A stretch of 33,115 bases of DNA from Myxococcota bacterium (lineage in GTDB: Bacteria; Myxococcota_A; UBA9160; UBA4427), in NCBI GenBank assembly GCA_028284295.1, contig JANQSB010000528.1, forward strand, positions 1-33,115, in the 5' to 3' direction. Numbering within the stretch: the stretch's first letter is position 1; each line of letters opens with the position of its first letter. Under the pieces are notes generated by a model. That model made no database searches, was not told the DNA's origin, and was given only the letters and a program-made list of their open reading frames with translations. The translations under genes and the position numbers were made by a program. Below, one piece after another: positions 1 through 7,728 of this stretch.

Positions 1-484
1 ACGCGAGCATCAGGGTGTCGCACATGACGCTCGTGCTCGAGACCAGGAAGGCCGGCGAGAGCAGTCCCGCGCAGGTCGCGAAGCCCGGCGAGACGCCCAG
101 CCGTTCCGCCAGCCGCCAGGTCGCGAGGCAGACGACGCCGGCGGGAAGCAGGAAGGCGAGGTGCAACGGGACCTCCCCCTCGCCGAAGAGCGCCCGCACG
201 GCCCCGATGAAGTAGCCCCCGAGTGGGGGGTTCTTCGTGACCTCGTGCATCGGCAGCGGCGTGCCGTACCAGTTCACGTCGAAGTCGAAGAACGCGATCG
301 GATCGTCCCGAAGGTGGTCCCCCAGCATCAGGAAGAGCGTGTCGTCGACGTTGAAGGCCTTGTCGACGAAGAGCGCCAGCACTCCGAGGACGAGTCCGCA
401 ACAGAGCCAGACGCCCCGGTCGGAGCGCGGCGATTCGACGGAACGCATCGCCGCCGCGGGCGGGCTGCTCGCTTCCGTGCTCAC
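1..484 (-). CDS. Membrane glycosyltransferase, GT39/ArnT-like, N-terminal part (cut by window edge)
   Basis: The first 161 codons are present and the rest lies beyond the left edge. I start it at GTG (484), ten bases after the stop of the Rieske gene. An in-frame ATG at 448 is an alternative. After a short Ala/Pro-rich N-terminus comes a hydrophobic segment (LVLGVLALFV), then a loop with the acidic pair in FNVDDTLFL, the stretch KNPPLGGYFIGAV, and further hydrophobic helices. An acidic loop after the first helix followed by a K-x-P-P-L-G-Y segment is what I expect of family 39 polyprenyl-phosphate-sugar-dependent transferases of the inner membrane. The sugar and the acceptor cannot be told. 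It is co-oriented with the Rieske gene and may be read through from it, but no functional link is apparent. The family call is fair; the exact role is unknown. Confidence 0.6.
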   Translation of the reverse strand, partial: MSTEASSPPAAAMRSVESPRSDRGVWLCCGLVLGVLALFVDKAFNVDDTLFLMLGDHLRDDPIAFFDFDVNWYGTPLPMHEVTKNPPLGGYFIGAVRALFGEGEVPLHLAFLLPAGVVCLATWRLAERLGVSPGFATCAGLLSPAFLVSSTSVMCDTLMLA

Positions 485-493
485 CCGAGGAGC

Positions 494-1693
494 CTAGCGC
501 GGGCGGATCGACGCCTCGCCAGCCTCGAAGAGGCCCTTCAGCTCACCGGCGTCGGCCTCGATCAAGCGCTCGACCCAGCGATGGAAGCGGTGACCCCCGC
601 CTTCGTTGCGACCGAAGAGCACCTCGTCGAGCGTGCCAGTGCGGAGCGCCTGCTGCTGACGCAGACCCGTCGCGTAGTCCTCCTCGCGCACGACGTACTC
701 CAGCAGGTCGATCTGCTTCTGTGCCTCGGCGCGCTGCGCCTCGTCCGGTTCGTTGGCCATCAGGTAGTTCTGCACGGTCACGCTCTCGCCCGGCGTGCTC
801 CCGGGGAAGAGCTGCGACAGCAGGACCCCGGGTCCGCCCGCGTCGAAGGTGGCGATGGAGACGTGCGGGAAGACGGTCCAGACCCCACCCATCAGGACCG
901 AGTCCGGCCACTCTTCCTCGCTCAGCTCGTCCATCTGCGCCAGCCCCGGATGCGGGGACGAGACGCGCTGATGGGGTCCCCAGGCGTAGTAGTGGGCCTG
1001 GTTGGGGAACTTCGGGCCGAAGGTCTCCTTGTGGAGGATCGGCAGGTGGTACAGGTCCAGATACCCGTCGTAGGCGATCTTCCAGTTCGGCCCCTCGACC
1101 GAACGCTGCGACACGAGGTGCCAGTCCTCGAAGTGGAAGTGCGCGAGCATTTCGTCGTAACCGCCCAGGAACACGTCGATATCGAGCTCGGCGGCGGGGT
1201 CGAGATGGACCCACACGAGGCCCGCCCGCTCGGCCACCGGCAGGCGGGTGAGCCCCAGGCAGGACTTGTCGACGTCTCCGAACTCCGAAGCCGAGAGGAT
1301 GCCGACCAGGGCCCCCTCGTCGTCGTAGGCCCAGGCGTGATAGGGACAGATGAAGCGGCGTGCCTTGCCGCCGCCCGTCGGCATCAGCTGGGCGCCCCGG
1401 TGGCTGCACAGGTTCACGAAGGCGCGCAGCTCGCCGTCCCGTGCCCGAGCGATCAGCACCGGCACTCCCAGCACCTCGAGGGCCTTGTAGCGACCGGGCT
1501 CGCGCAGCTCCGCGGTGGTGGCCAGCAGCAGCGGGACGCGACGGAAGATGCCGTCGATCTCGCGCCGCCAGCGGCCCTCGTCCCAGTAGTTCGAGGCCGG
1601 CACGCGGAACACCTCGGGCTCCAGCTCCTGGGTGCCCGCCTTCGCGTGGTCGACGCAGTGGCGCATCATCTCGATCAGGCGTTTTCGACTCAT
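494..1693 (-). CDS. Rieske [2Fe-2S] ring-hydroxylating oxygenase, alpha subunit
   Basis: This is a 399-residue non-haem iron oxygenase of usual length. The Rieske cluster ligands are visible as C96-S-H98 and C116-P-Y-H119 in an N-terminal Rieske domain (about 45-165). The catalytic domain has NWKIAYDGYLDLYHLPILH, giving the bridging Asp213, His216 and His221. A likely third iron ligand is Asp339 in REEDYATG. Such enzymes use O2 and electrons from a reductase/ferredoxin to hydroxylate or demethylate ring compounds in the cytoplasm. No reductase or small subunit gene is adjacent, so electrons must come from elsewhere. It lies downstream of the crotonase and acyl-CoA dehydrogenase on the same strand, but a 129-base gap with a stem-loop separates it from them. 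The substrate is unknown. Resemblance to KshA (3-ketosteroid 9-alpha-hydroxylase) is only at superfamily level. Confidence 0.9.
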   Translation of the reverse strand: MSRKRLIEMMRHCVDHAKAGTQELEPEVFRVPASNYWDEGRWRREIDGIFRRVPLLLATTAELREPGRYKALEVLGVPVLIARARDGELRAFVNLCSHRGAQLMPTGGGKARRFICPYHAWAYDDEGALVGILSASEFGDVDKSCLGLTRLPVAERAGLVWVHLDPAAELDIDVFLGGYDEMLAHFHFEDWHLVSQRSVEGPNWKIAYDGYLDLYHLPILHKETFGPKFPNQAHYYAWGPHQRVSSPHPGLAQMDELSEEEWPDSVLMGGVWTVFPHVSIATFDAGGPGVLLSQLFPGSTPGESVTVQNYLMANEPDEAQRAEAQKQIDLLEYVVREEDYATGLRQQQALRTGTLDEVLFGRNEGGGHRFHRWVERLIEADAGELKGLFEAGEASIRPR

Positions 1694-1745
1694 CTCGCGG
1701 TCCTCGAGGTCTCGCTCACCGTGCCGAGTCTACCGCCCCGCCCCC

Positions 1746-1775
1746 CGGTCCGGCTGTGTCGGATCCACCGGACCG
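1746..1775 (-). terminator. Stem-loop between crotonase and Rieske genes, terminator-like or processing site
   Basis: An 8-bp perfect stem (CGGTCCGG pairing with CCGGACCG) encloses a 14-base loop. It sits about 48 bases after the crotonase stop and 53 bases before the Rieske start. No T-run follows on the minus strand, where G/C-rich sequence continues, so it is not a classical intrinsic terminator. It could attenuate, stabilise an RNA end or be chance in GC-rich DNA. Confidence 0.3.
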
Positions 1776-1822
1776 TTGGTCGTCTTCTCGCCCGACCTGC
1801 CTGTCGCTTGCTCAGTCGCGTC

Positions 1823-2641
1823 TCAGCTGGCCGCCTTCATCGAGCCGACGGTCTGCCCCTGGATCGAGCTGCCGTCCTCGCTGAGCAGCCGGCTCTGGGC
1901 GTGGGCCAGGTGGTGCATGTCGAACACCGCCTGCATGGCGTTCCACTGCCCCATCTGGTCGAGGGTGCGGTTCACCGACTGCTTGGCCATGCGCAGGCCG
2001 AAGGGGTCCATGCGCGCGATCTTGCCCGCGACCTCGTAGGCCTTCTCCTCGAGCTTCTCGCGCGGCACGACGTGGTTCACCATGCCCAGCCGATAGGCCT
2101 CCTGCGCGTCCAGGAACTCGCCCGTGAACAGGAACTCCTTGGCCTTGCGGGCCCCGAGCTCCCACGGGTGCGCGAAGTACTCGACGCCACCGACGCCCAT
2201 GCGCAGCACCGGATCGCTGAAGAGCGCGTCTTCCGAGGCCACGATCAGGTCCATCGGCCAGCACAGCATCAGCCCGCCCGCGATGCACTTGCCGTGAACC
2301 GCCGCGATGGTGGGCTTGGGCAGATCGCGCCAGCTCTTCGTCTTCTCCAGGTAGTGGATCTGCTCCCAGCCGTAGTGGGAGTGGATGCCCGTCGAAGGAT
2401 CGATGACGTCCTTGAAGAGCTTCGCGGACTCCGGGCTGATGTCGTGCCCCGCCGACCAGTGGGGACCGTTCGCCCGAACCACGATCACGCGCACCTCCTT
2501 GTCGTCGACGGCCCGGTGCAGGGCCTCGTCGAACTGCTCCAGGAAGGGAGGATGCTGGGCGTTGCGGGCATCGGGACGATCGAGGACCACCGTCGCGATG
2601 GCGCCGTCGGTCTCGTATTGGATGAAGCGTTCTTCGGACAT
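1823..2641 (-). CDS. Crotonase-fold enoyl-CoA hydratase/isomerase family protein lacking both classical Glu residues
   Basis: The protein is 272 residues, the usual length. The crotonase fold is shown by the first oxyanion-hole element WSAGHDIS (A64-G65-H66-D67), the second at HGKCIAGGLML (about 117-126), and a C-terminal helical part. Aligning with rat mitochondrial enoyl-CoA hydratase from memory, the two catalytic glutamates (E144, E164) fall on Met125 and Val145. Simple syn-hydration by the standard mechanism is therefore unlikely. The acidic or basic residues around D143-P-V-L-R-M-G and VEYFAHPWELG (153-162) may serve another crotonase reaction such as isomerisation, hydrolysis or C-C cleavage. 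The gene follows the fused acyl-CoA dehydrogenase after 18 bases, so the two probably share a transcript and act on the same CoA ester. The fold is certain; the reaction is not. Confidence 0.85.
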   Translation of the reverse strand: MSEERFIQYETDGAIATVVLDRPDARNAQHPPFLEQFDEALHRAVDDKEVRVIVVRANGPHWSAGHDISPESAKLFKDVIDPSTGIHSHYGWEQIHYLEKTKSWRDLPKPTIAAVHGKCIAGGLMLCWPMDLIVASEDALFSDPVLRMGVGGVEYFAHPWELGARKAKEFLFTGEFLDAQEAYRLGMVNHVVPREKLEEKAYEVAGKIARMDPFGLRMAKQSVNRTLDQMGQWNAMQAVFDMHHLAHAQSRLLSEDGSSIQGQTVGSMKAAS

Positions 2642-2659
2642 GGGGCTCCTCCTGCGCGG

Positions 2660-4885
2660 TCAGCTGCGACTGCGCGGCATGCCCAGACAGGCCTGGGCGA
2701 CGATGCTCTTCATGATCTCGCTGGTGCCACCGTAGATGGCCGTCGCGGTCGAGAGGCGATAGGCGAACTCCACCGCAGCGACGCCGGCCGCGAAGCCGTT
2801 GTCCGGCCCTCGCAGCAGCGAGTCGGGGGCGCACAGATCCATCAGGTCGCTGGCGTCCTCGATGTAGCGGTCGGTGGAGAAGAACTTGGAGAGCGGTCCG
2901 AGCCCGGGCTCGGCGATCCCCTCGGCCCCGACGAAGAGCGCGCGCTGCGAGATCGCCTCGACGAGCTCGGTGTGGATGGCCACCCGAGCGAGGCGGGCGC
3001 GGGTGGTGGAGTCGTCCATCGGGAGGCTGCCGTCCGAGCGGGGTGTTCGGGCCCACTCGACGGCGCCCGCCAGCAACCGGCGCATCCCCCCGGCTCCTCC
3101 CCCACCGTGCTCGAGCTCAAGCGCGTAGGCGATGACCGACCACCCCCCGTCCACTGGCCCGACCCGATAGCGGTCCGGGACGCGCACGTCGGTGTAGTAG
3201 GTGCAGTTGGTCCGCTCGTCCGAGAGGGTGTGGACGGGCTGGATCTCGATCCCCGACAGATCCAGCGGCAGCATGAACATGGTCAGTCCCTTGTGCTTGG
3301 GGACCTCGGTGTTGGTGCGGGTGAGCAGGAAGACGTACTGCGCCAGGTTCGCGCCGCTGGTGAACATCTTCTGACCGTTGATGATCCAGTCCTCTCCGTC
3401 GCGCACGGCGCGGGTCTGGGCGGCGGCCACGTCCGAGCCGGAGCCGGGCTCCGTATACCCGAGACTCGAGATGGCGTCGCCGCGGGCGATGCGCTGGATC
3501 ACCTCCTGCTTCAGCTCCTCGCTGCCGAAGCGCAGCACGGTCTGGGCCACCATGCCGGTCGTCGTGATCGCGTAGCGCGACCAGCCGTACTCGTCGAAGA
3601 CGCGCGAGAGCGCGACCATCTCGTAGCGACCCCGCCCCTGGCCTCCGTACTCGACCGGCCAGCTGGGGTAGAGCAGCCCGGCCTCGGCGAGCTTGCGCTG
3701 GAAGCCGGGATGGTGTCCCTCCCACGCGAAGTGCCGATGCTCGCGCAGCTCGTCGTTCATGTTCTCTTCGAAGAATCGCCGCGCACGCTCCCCGAACTCC
3801 TCGGCCTCGGGCGGGAGGCCGTAGTCGAGGTGGATCTCGCCGGGGTCCGGCAGGGCGACGGGTGCGGACTCCCCCCAGAGCCGCTCCGCGGCCACCTGCA
3901 GCTCTCGCTGGGGATCGCCGTACGGGAGCGGAAGCGACTTGCCCCGGCGGTGATAGAGCTGGATGTCGTACTCGAGCGACAGCCCGTAGCCGCCGTGGGT
4001 GTGGAGCGCTCGCGCCACCGCTCGACTCGCGGCCTCCGCGGCCCACGCGAAGCCCATGGAGATCCAGGCCGCCGCGGCGGGATGCTCGTTGGCGAGTGCC
4101 CAGACCGTGCGTCGCGCCAACAGCCGTGAGCCCTCGATGTCCGCCACGGAGTCGGCCAGCGGATGGGCGATGGCCTGGAAGGTCCCGATCGGGCGGTCGA
4201 ACTGGATGCGCTCGCTCGCGTAGCGGGCAGCCATCTCGAGCGCCTCCCGCCCGAGCCCGGCCAGCGCGGAGCCGACCAGCAGCTTCCACTCCTCGCGGGC
4301 CGCCTGGTATCGCGCCCGCGCCTCCGGACCCGAGTCGAGGAGCTCGCCGTCCGCGTCGTCGAGCTCCCAACGTCCGATCGGGTCCGAGCCCAGGTTCGCG
4401 ACCGCCTGCCGCTCGGGCTCGGCACGGGTCAGCAGGACGAGCTCGTCGCCACGCAGGCCGACGACCGCACTCGCGACGGCGCCACCGGGAATCCACTGGC
4501 CGGGCTGCCGGGCCAGGTCGTGCAGGGCGAACGAGACCACGGCCGCGCCGCTGCCGAGCCGCTCCAGCCAGGAAGCGGCCGCGTCCGACTCGCAGGCCGC
4601 CAGCACCCGGGCCGCGACGATCGCCTCGACGAGGGGCGACGCGGCCAGCTTGCGCCCCGCCTCTTCCGCCAGGATCACGGCATCCAGCAGGCTGGCACCG
4701 GCGCCACCGGCGGCTTCGGGCACCCGGATGACCAGGGCCCCGGTCTCGGCCAGCTGCTTCCAGAGCGCCGGGTCGAAGCCGAGGGGCTCGGCGGCCCGCA
4801 CCCGGGCCGGGCTCGACTCGACGGCGAAGAGCTGCGAGAAGGTGTCTCTCAGGAGCTCCTGCTCTTCGGTGGGATCGAGCTGCAC
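2660..4885 (-). CDS. Fused double acyl-CoA dehydrogenase (FadE34-like architecture)
   Basis: This 741-residue flavoprotein is about twice the normal length. I start it at GTG (4885), preceded by AGGAAGGA seven bases upstream; the upstream in-frame extension looks non-coding. The N-terminal half (1-340) begins LDPTEEQELLRDTF and has the C-terminal dehydrogenase signature RIQFDRPIGTFQAIAHPLAD (226-245) and THGGYGLSLEYDI (296-308). The C-terminal half (about 355-741) carries the FAD/substrate loop YTEPGSGSDV (477-486), NGQKMFTSGA and the closing IYGGTSEIM (717-725). The first half lacks a TEPGSGSD-like loop, so the protein looks like the two unequal subunits of an alpha2-beta2 acyl-CoA dehydrogenase joined in one chain. 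From known families, this organisation is typical of mycobacterial steroid side-chain enzymes, with FadE34 as the fused case. It should introduce an alpha-beta double bond into a bulky acyl-CoA. It is followed directly by the crotonase. Confidence 0.9.
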   Translation of the reverse strand: MQLDPTEEQELLRDTFSQLFAVESSPARVRAAEPLGFDPALWKQLAETGALVIRVPEAAGGAGASLLDAVILAEEAGRKLAASPLVEAIVAARVLAACESDAAASWLERLGSGAAVVSFALHDLARQPGQWIPGGAVASAVVGLRGDELVLLTRAEPERQAVANLGSDPIGRWELDDADGELLDSGPEARARYQAAREEWKLLVGSALAGLGREALEMAARYASERIQFDRPIGTFQAIAHPLADSVADIEGSRLLARRTVWALANEHPAAAAWISMGFAWAAEAASRAVARALHTHGGYGLSLEYDIQLYHRRGKSLPLPYGDPQRELQVAAERLWGESAPVALPDPGEIHLDYGLPPEAEEFGERARRFFEENMNDELREHRHFAWEGHHPGFQRKLAEAGLLYPSWPVEYGGQGRGRYEMVALSRVFDEYGWSRYAITTTGMVAQTVLRFGSEELKQEVIQRIARGDAISSLGYTEPGSGSDVAAAQTRAVRDGEDWIINGQKMFTSGANLAQYVFLLTRTNTEVPKHKGLTMFMLPLDLSGIEIQPVHTLSDERTNCTYYTDVRVPDRYRVGPVDGGWSVIAYALELEHGGGGAGGMRRLLAGAVEWARTPRSDGSLPMDDSTTRARLARVAIHTELVEAISQRALFVGAEGIAEPGLGPLSKFFSTDRYIEDASDLMDLCAPDSLLRGPDNGFAAGVAAVEFAYRLSTATAIYGGTSEIMKSIVAQACLGMPRSRS

Positions 4886-4986
4886 GGCGGATCCTTCCTG
4901 CCTTCTCCGTGCTCGCGTCCGGGCTCGCGCACCGACGCGTGCGGCCGCGGCCGGGAAGGCCCGGGACTTGTTACCCCAGGAGCGGA

Positions 4987-5004
4987 GACGGCTCAAACGC
5001 CGTC
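4987..5004 (-). terminator. Short stem-loop just after the SnoaL-like stop codon
   Basis: The arms GACGGC and GCCGTC form a perfect 6-bp stem with a 6-base loop. It starts three bases after the stop codon of the SnoaL-like gene, in the 121-base gap before the acyl-CoA dehydrogenase. There is no T-tract, so Rho-independent termination is doubtful. Confidence 0.35.
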
Positions 5005-5006
5005 CC

Positions 5007-5441
5007 TCAGGCGTCGGAGTCGCCCCAGCCACCGGGAATCGCCGCGTCGACGGTGACGCGGCGATGCGCGAAGAGCCAACGGTCGTCGACGCAACGATAG
5101 ACGTCGACATAGCGACCCCAGTGGTCCAGCCCCCGGTCCGTCAGGGCCGCGTAGTAGCAGCGCCCGCTCGCCTGGAGCGGACCCTGGAGGTCGATCTGGT
5201 GGGTGGCCGTGAAGTGGCGGATGAGGCGGGCCGCTCCGGCGTCGCCCGTTCGCTCCGCGGCTCCGACGAAGACACTCCGGATTCCGGCACCCGTCTCGCG
5301 CCGACCGCCCGGAAGCTCCAGGACCGCGTCATCGGTGAAGAGCGCCAGCAGCTCGTCGAAGCGGCCGGCATCGCCGCTCGCGTTGTAGCGAGCCACGAGG
5401 TCGCGAATGGCCTCGCGCGCCGAGAGCTCCCAGTGCTCCAT
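5007..5441 (-). CDS. SnoaL/NTF2-like protein, 144 aa
   Basis: This is a compact alpha+beta cone protein. An N-terminal helical part, ELSAREAIRDLVARYNASGD (5-24), is followed by FDELLALFTDDAVLELPGG (28-46) and strands ending RWLFAHRRVTVDA (121-133). This is the pattern of SnoaL-like and scytalone-dehydratase-type NTF2 proteins. Possible polar pocket residues include Tyr19, Asp37/Asp38 and His76/His81. Members act as isomerases, cyclases, dehydratases or non-catalytic binding domains, and are frequent in steroid and aromatic clusters. I chose ATG at 5441 because the upstream frame is arginine-rich non-coding sequence. It has no clear ribosome binding site, but a promoter-like TTGACA lies just upstream and could give a nearly leaderless mRNA. 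It is divergent from the P450 by 56 bases. The substrate is unknown. Confidence 0.8.
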   Translation of the reverse strand: MEHWELSAREAIRDLVARYNASGDAGRFDELLALFTDDAVLELPGGRRETGAGIRSVFVGAAERTGDAGAARLIRHFTATHQIDLQGPLQASGRCYYAALTDRGLDHWGRYVDVYRCVDDRWLFAHRRVTVDAAIPGGWGDSDA

Positions 5442-5450
5442 GGGCTCGCG

Positions 5451-5479
5451 ATGGAATCGCCGCGCCAGTAACGTGTCAA
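5451..5479 (-). promoter_or_regulatory. Candidate sigma-70-type promoter for the SnoaL-like gene
   Basis: On the minus strand a perfect TTGACA (5479-5474) is followed after 17 bases by TTCCAT (5456-5451), three of six matches to the -10 consensus. Transcription would start about three or four bases before the ATG at 5441, which fits the missing ribosome binding site. The TTGACACG octamer recurs at 18210-18217. Confidence 0.35.
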
Positions 5480-5497
5480 GCCGACCGGAGGCCGAGC

Positions 5498-6703
5498 GTG
5501 CCCGACCACCCCACTCGCGACGAGATCCGCCTGCTCGACGGAGCCTTCTACGTCGACCGTCCACTCGAGCACTACGCGTGGATGCGCGAGCACGCGCCGG
5601 TCTACTGGGACGCCCGGGACGAGGTCTGGGGCATCACCCTCTACGACGACATCATGTCGATCTCGAAGCAGCCCGAGCTCTTCGGCTCCGGCAAGGGCTC
5701 CCGCCCGGACAGCTGGACGCCGTCCATGATCAACATGGACGATCCCGAGCACAAGCGTCGGCGCAACCTGGTCAATCGCGGCTTCACGCCGCGCCGCCTG
5801 CGCGACCACGAGGCGAAGATCCGCGGCATCTGCAGCCGCCTCATCGACTCGGTGTGCGAGCGGGGCGAGTGCGAGTTCGTGCGCGAGATCGCGGCACCCC
5901 TGCCCCTGATCATGATCGGCGACATGCTGGGGATGCCGCCCGGGGACTTCGAGACCCTGCTGCGATGGTCCGAGACGATGCTGAAGGCGACCTCGAACAC
6001 CGCCACCGACGCCGACCGCGACGCCGCCATGCAGGCGGGTGCCGAGTACTTCGGATACGCGATGAAGGCGATCGAGGAGCGCAAGCAGGCTCCGACCGAC
6101 GACCTGGTCTCCGTGCTGGTGCACGCCGAGATCGAGGGGCGCGGCCTGAGCGACGACGAGATCGCGCACGAGTCGCTCCTGATTCTCGTCGGGGGCGACG
6201 AGACCACGCGACACGTGATCGTCGAGGGGGCCCTGGCCCTGATGCAGCACCCGGACCAGCGCCAGCAGCTGATCGCGGATCCCGCGAAGCTCCCGACCGC
6301 CGTCGAGGAGATGCTGCGCTGGGTCTCGCCCATCAAGAACATGAACCGCACGGCCACCCGGGACACCGAGCTGCGCGGGCAGACGATCCGCGAGGGCGAG
6401 CGGCTGCTGCTCCTTTACCCGTCCGGGAATCGCGACGCGAGCGCCTTCCCCGACCCCGACCGTTTCGACGTCGAGCGGACTCCGAACAACCACGTCGCGT
6501 TCGGCGGCTACGGAACACATCACTGCCTGGGCGCGAGCCTCGCCCGCCTGGAGCTGCGGATCCTCTTCGAGGAGCTGCTCTCGCGCATGCCGGACCTCGA
6601 GCTCGCGAGCGAGGACCCGTTGCCCCTGCGGCCTTCGAACTTCATCGTCGGCGTCGAGGAGATGCCGGTGCGCTTCACGCCCTCGGCGCCCTCCGGCTCC
6701 TGA
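5498..6703 (+). CDS. Cytochrome P450, CYP142-like
   Basis: This is a soluble 401-residue class I P450 starting at GTG with GGAGG just upstream. The I-helix oxygen-activation motif is LVGGDETTR (230-238), the ExxR is E271-M-L-R274, and the haem ligand is C343 in FGGYGTHHCLGASLAR. The haem loop has one residue more between Phe and Cys than the commonest form, as I recall for CYP125. The segments GGDETTRH, EEMLRW.SPIKNM, LRPSNFIVGVEEMPV and the length closely match my memory of CYP142, the mycobacterial cholesterol/cholestenone 27-hydroxylase. It would oxidise a terminal methyl group of a branched lipid, feeding CoA-ester beta-oxidation. Ferredoxin and reductase genes are not nearby. The P450 assignment is certain; the CYP142 affinity is from recalled sequence and the steroid role is inferred. 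It is followed after 15 bases by the thioesterase. Confidence 0.95.
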   Translation: MPDHPTRDEIRLLDGAFYVDRPLEHYAWMREHAPVYWDARDEVWGITLYDDIMSISKQPELFGSGKGSRPDSWTPSMINMDDPEHKRRRNLVNRGFTPRRLRDHEAKIRGICSRLIDSVCERGECEFVREIAAPLPLIMIGDMLGMPPGDFETLLRWSETMLKATSNTATDADRDAAMQAGAEYFGYAMKAIEERKQAPTDDLVSVLVHAEIEGRGLSDDEIAHESLLILVGGDETTRHVIVEGALALMQHPDQRQQLIADPAKLPTAVEEMLRWVSPIKNMNRTATRDTELRGQTIREGERLLLLYPSGNRDASAFPDPDRFDVERTPNNHVAFGGYGTHHCLGASLARLELRILFEELLSRMPDLELASEDPLPLRPSNFIVGVEEMPVRFTPSAPSGS

Positions 6704-6718
6704 GGGAGCTGCGACCCG

Positions 6719-7591
6719 ATGCCGGACCTGATGGCGGACACCCGGGTCGAACGAGCCGAGCCTGGACACTACGCGGCGAGCCTGTCTCCCGACTGGGCGG
6801 TATGGGGCCCGAACGGCGGCTACCTGGCCGCCCTCGCCCTGCGAGCGGCCCTGGCCGAGAGCCGCCTGTCCCGACCCGCGAGCTTCCACTGTCACTTCCT
6901 GTCGGTCGGCGAGTTCGCTCCCGTCGTCCTCGAGGTCTCGCGACTCGGGGGCGGCCGACGGGCGGAATCGCTCCGGGTCGACGTGCGCCAGGGCGATCGG
7001 CTGCTGCTGGCCGCGACGGTCTGGACCGCGGACGAAGGCCTGCAGGGCTACCAGCACGAGGCCGCGACGGCCCCCGGCGTCCCGGGTCCCGATGCGCTGG
7101 AGAGCTACGGGACCCTCGCCGGGGACGAGTACGCGGAGTGGTATCCCATCTGGAGGAGCATCGAGGGCCGACCGGTGCGCTGGCGCGAGCCACCGGGCGA
7201 GCCCACCTGGCACTGCTGGCTACGCCTGACCGACACGCCCATCGAGAGCATCGAGGCCGATGCGGTCCGCCAGCTCTTCTGGTTGGACATGCCGGGCTGG
7301 AACGCGACGATCAGTGCCCACGCCTGGCCCTTTCCCTTCCTGACGCCGAACCTCGACCTGACCGTGCAGTTCCATCGCTTCGACACCGGCGTGGACTGGC
7401 TCCTGGCCGACGGCACGGTGCCGCTCGCCGTCGACGGGCTCGTCGGCTGTGTGTCCCGGGTGTGGACGCCCGACGGAAGGCTGCTGGCCACGGGCACGTC
7501 CAAGCACACCTGTCGGCCGAACCCGGGTTACGAACAGGAGCTCGAGCAGGCCCGGGCCCAGGGCCTGCTGCCAACGGATTCCGAACCCTGA
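6719..7591 (+). CDS. Double-hotdog acyl-CoA thioesterase family protein (TesB-like)
   Basis: The protein has 290 residues in two hotdog domains. The N-terminal one shows WAVWGPNGGYLAALALRA and FHCHFLSVGEFAPVVLEV. The C-terminal one has FDTGVDWLLADG, including Asp226 at the place of the TesB catalytic Asp, and ends DGRLLATGTSKHTCRP. A TesB-type Gln in that last motif is not seen; Ser261 stands about there, so activity may differ from TesB. The family hydrolyses acyl-CoA to free acid and CoA in the cytoplasm. The ATG at 6719 has GGGAG ten bases upstream. It lies 15 bases after the P450 stop, so the two probably form an operon, and it may release stalled or overflow CoA esters. Its stop codon lies inside the loop of a stem-loop. 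Confidence 0.85.
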   Translation: MPDLMADTRVERAEPGHYAASLSPDWAVWGPNGGYLAALALRAALAESRLSRPASFHCHFLSVGEFAPVVLEVSRLGGGRRAESLRVDVRQGDRLLLAATVWTADEGLQGYQHEAATAPGVPGPDALESYGTLAGDEYAEWYPIWRSIEGRPVRWREPPGEPTWHCWLRLTDTPIESIEADAVRQLFWLDMPGWNATISAHAWPFPFLTPNLDLTVQFHRFDTGVDWLLADGTVPLAVDGLVGCVSRVWTPDGRLLATGTSKHTCRPNPGYEQELEQARAQGLLPTDSEP

Positions 7592-7601
7592 ACCGGGTTC
7601 G
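7582..7601 (+). terminator. Stem-loop with the thioesterase stop codon in its loop
   Basis: CGAACCC pairs with GGGTTCG over 7 bp around the loop TGAACC, and the TGA stop (7589-7591) opens the loop. No T-run follows. It may protect the 3' end or help termination, but its exact placement on the stop is unusual. Confidence 0.35.
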
Positions 7602-7728
7602 CACGCCAGCCCGCGGGGGCGCTCCTCGCGTTGCGCGTCGCCTGCCGGACAGCGTCAGGCTGCACGTCGCCTTCCGGACACCGATAGTTCGCGTGAGAAT
7701 CGTTGCACCCCCTACCCAAGTCGCTCCG

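Noticed and set aside
161-4129. A 1322-codon plus-strand open frame across the Rieske, crotonase and dehydrogenase genes
   Set aside because: It is antisense to three well-identified proteins. Its translation is rich in Arg, Val, His and Leu with no recognisable domain, as expected of the complementary frame of very GC-rich genes.
4886-5110. Longer start of the fused acyl-CoA dehydrogenase
   Set aside because: The extension overlaps the SnoaL-like gene, is Arg/Ala/Ser-rich and contains a stem-loop. The GTG at 4885 has a good ribosome binding site and begins the domain.
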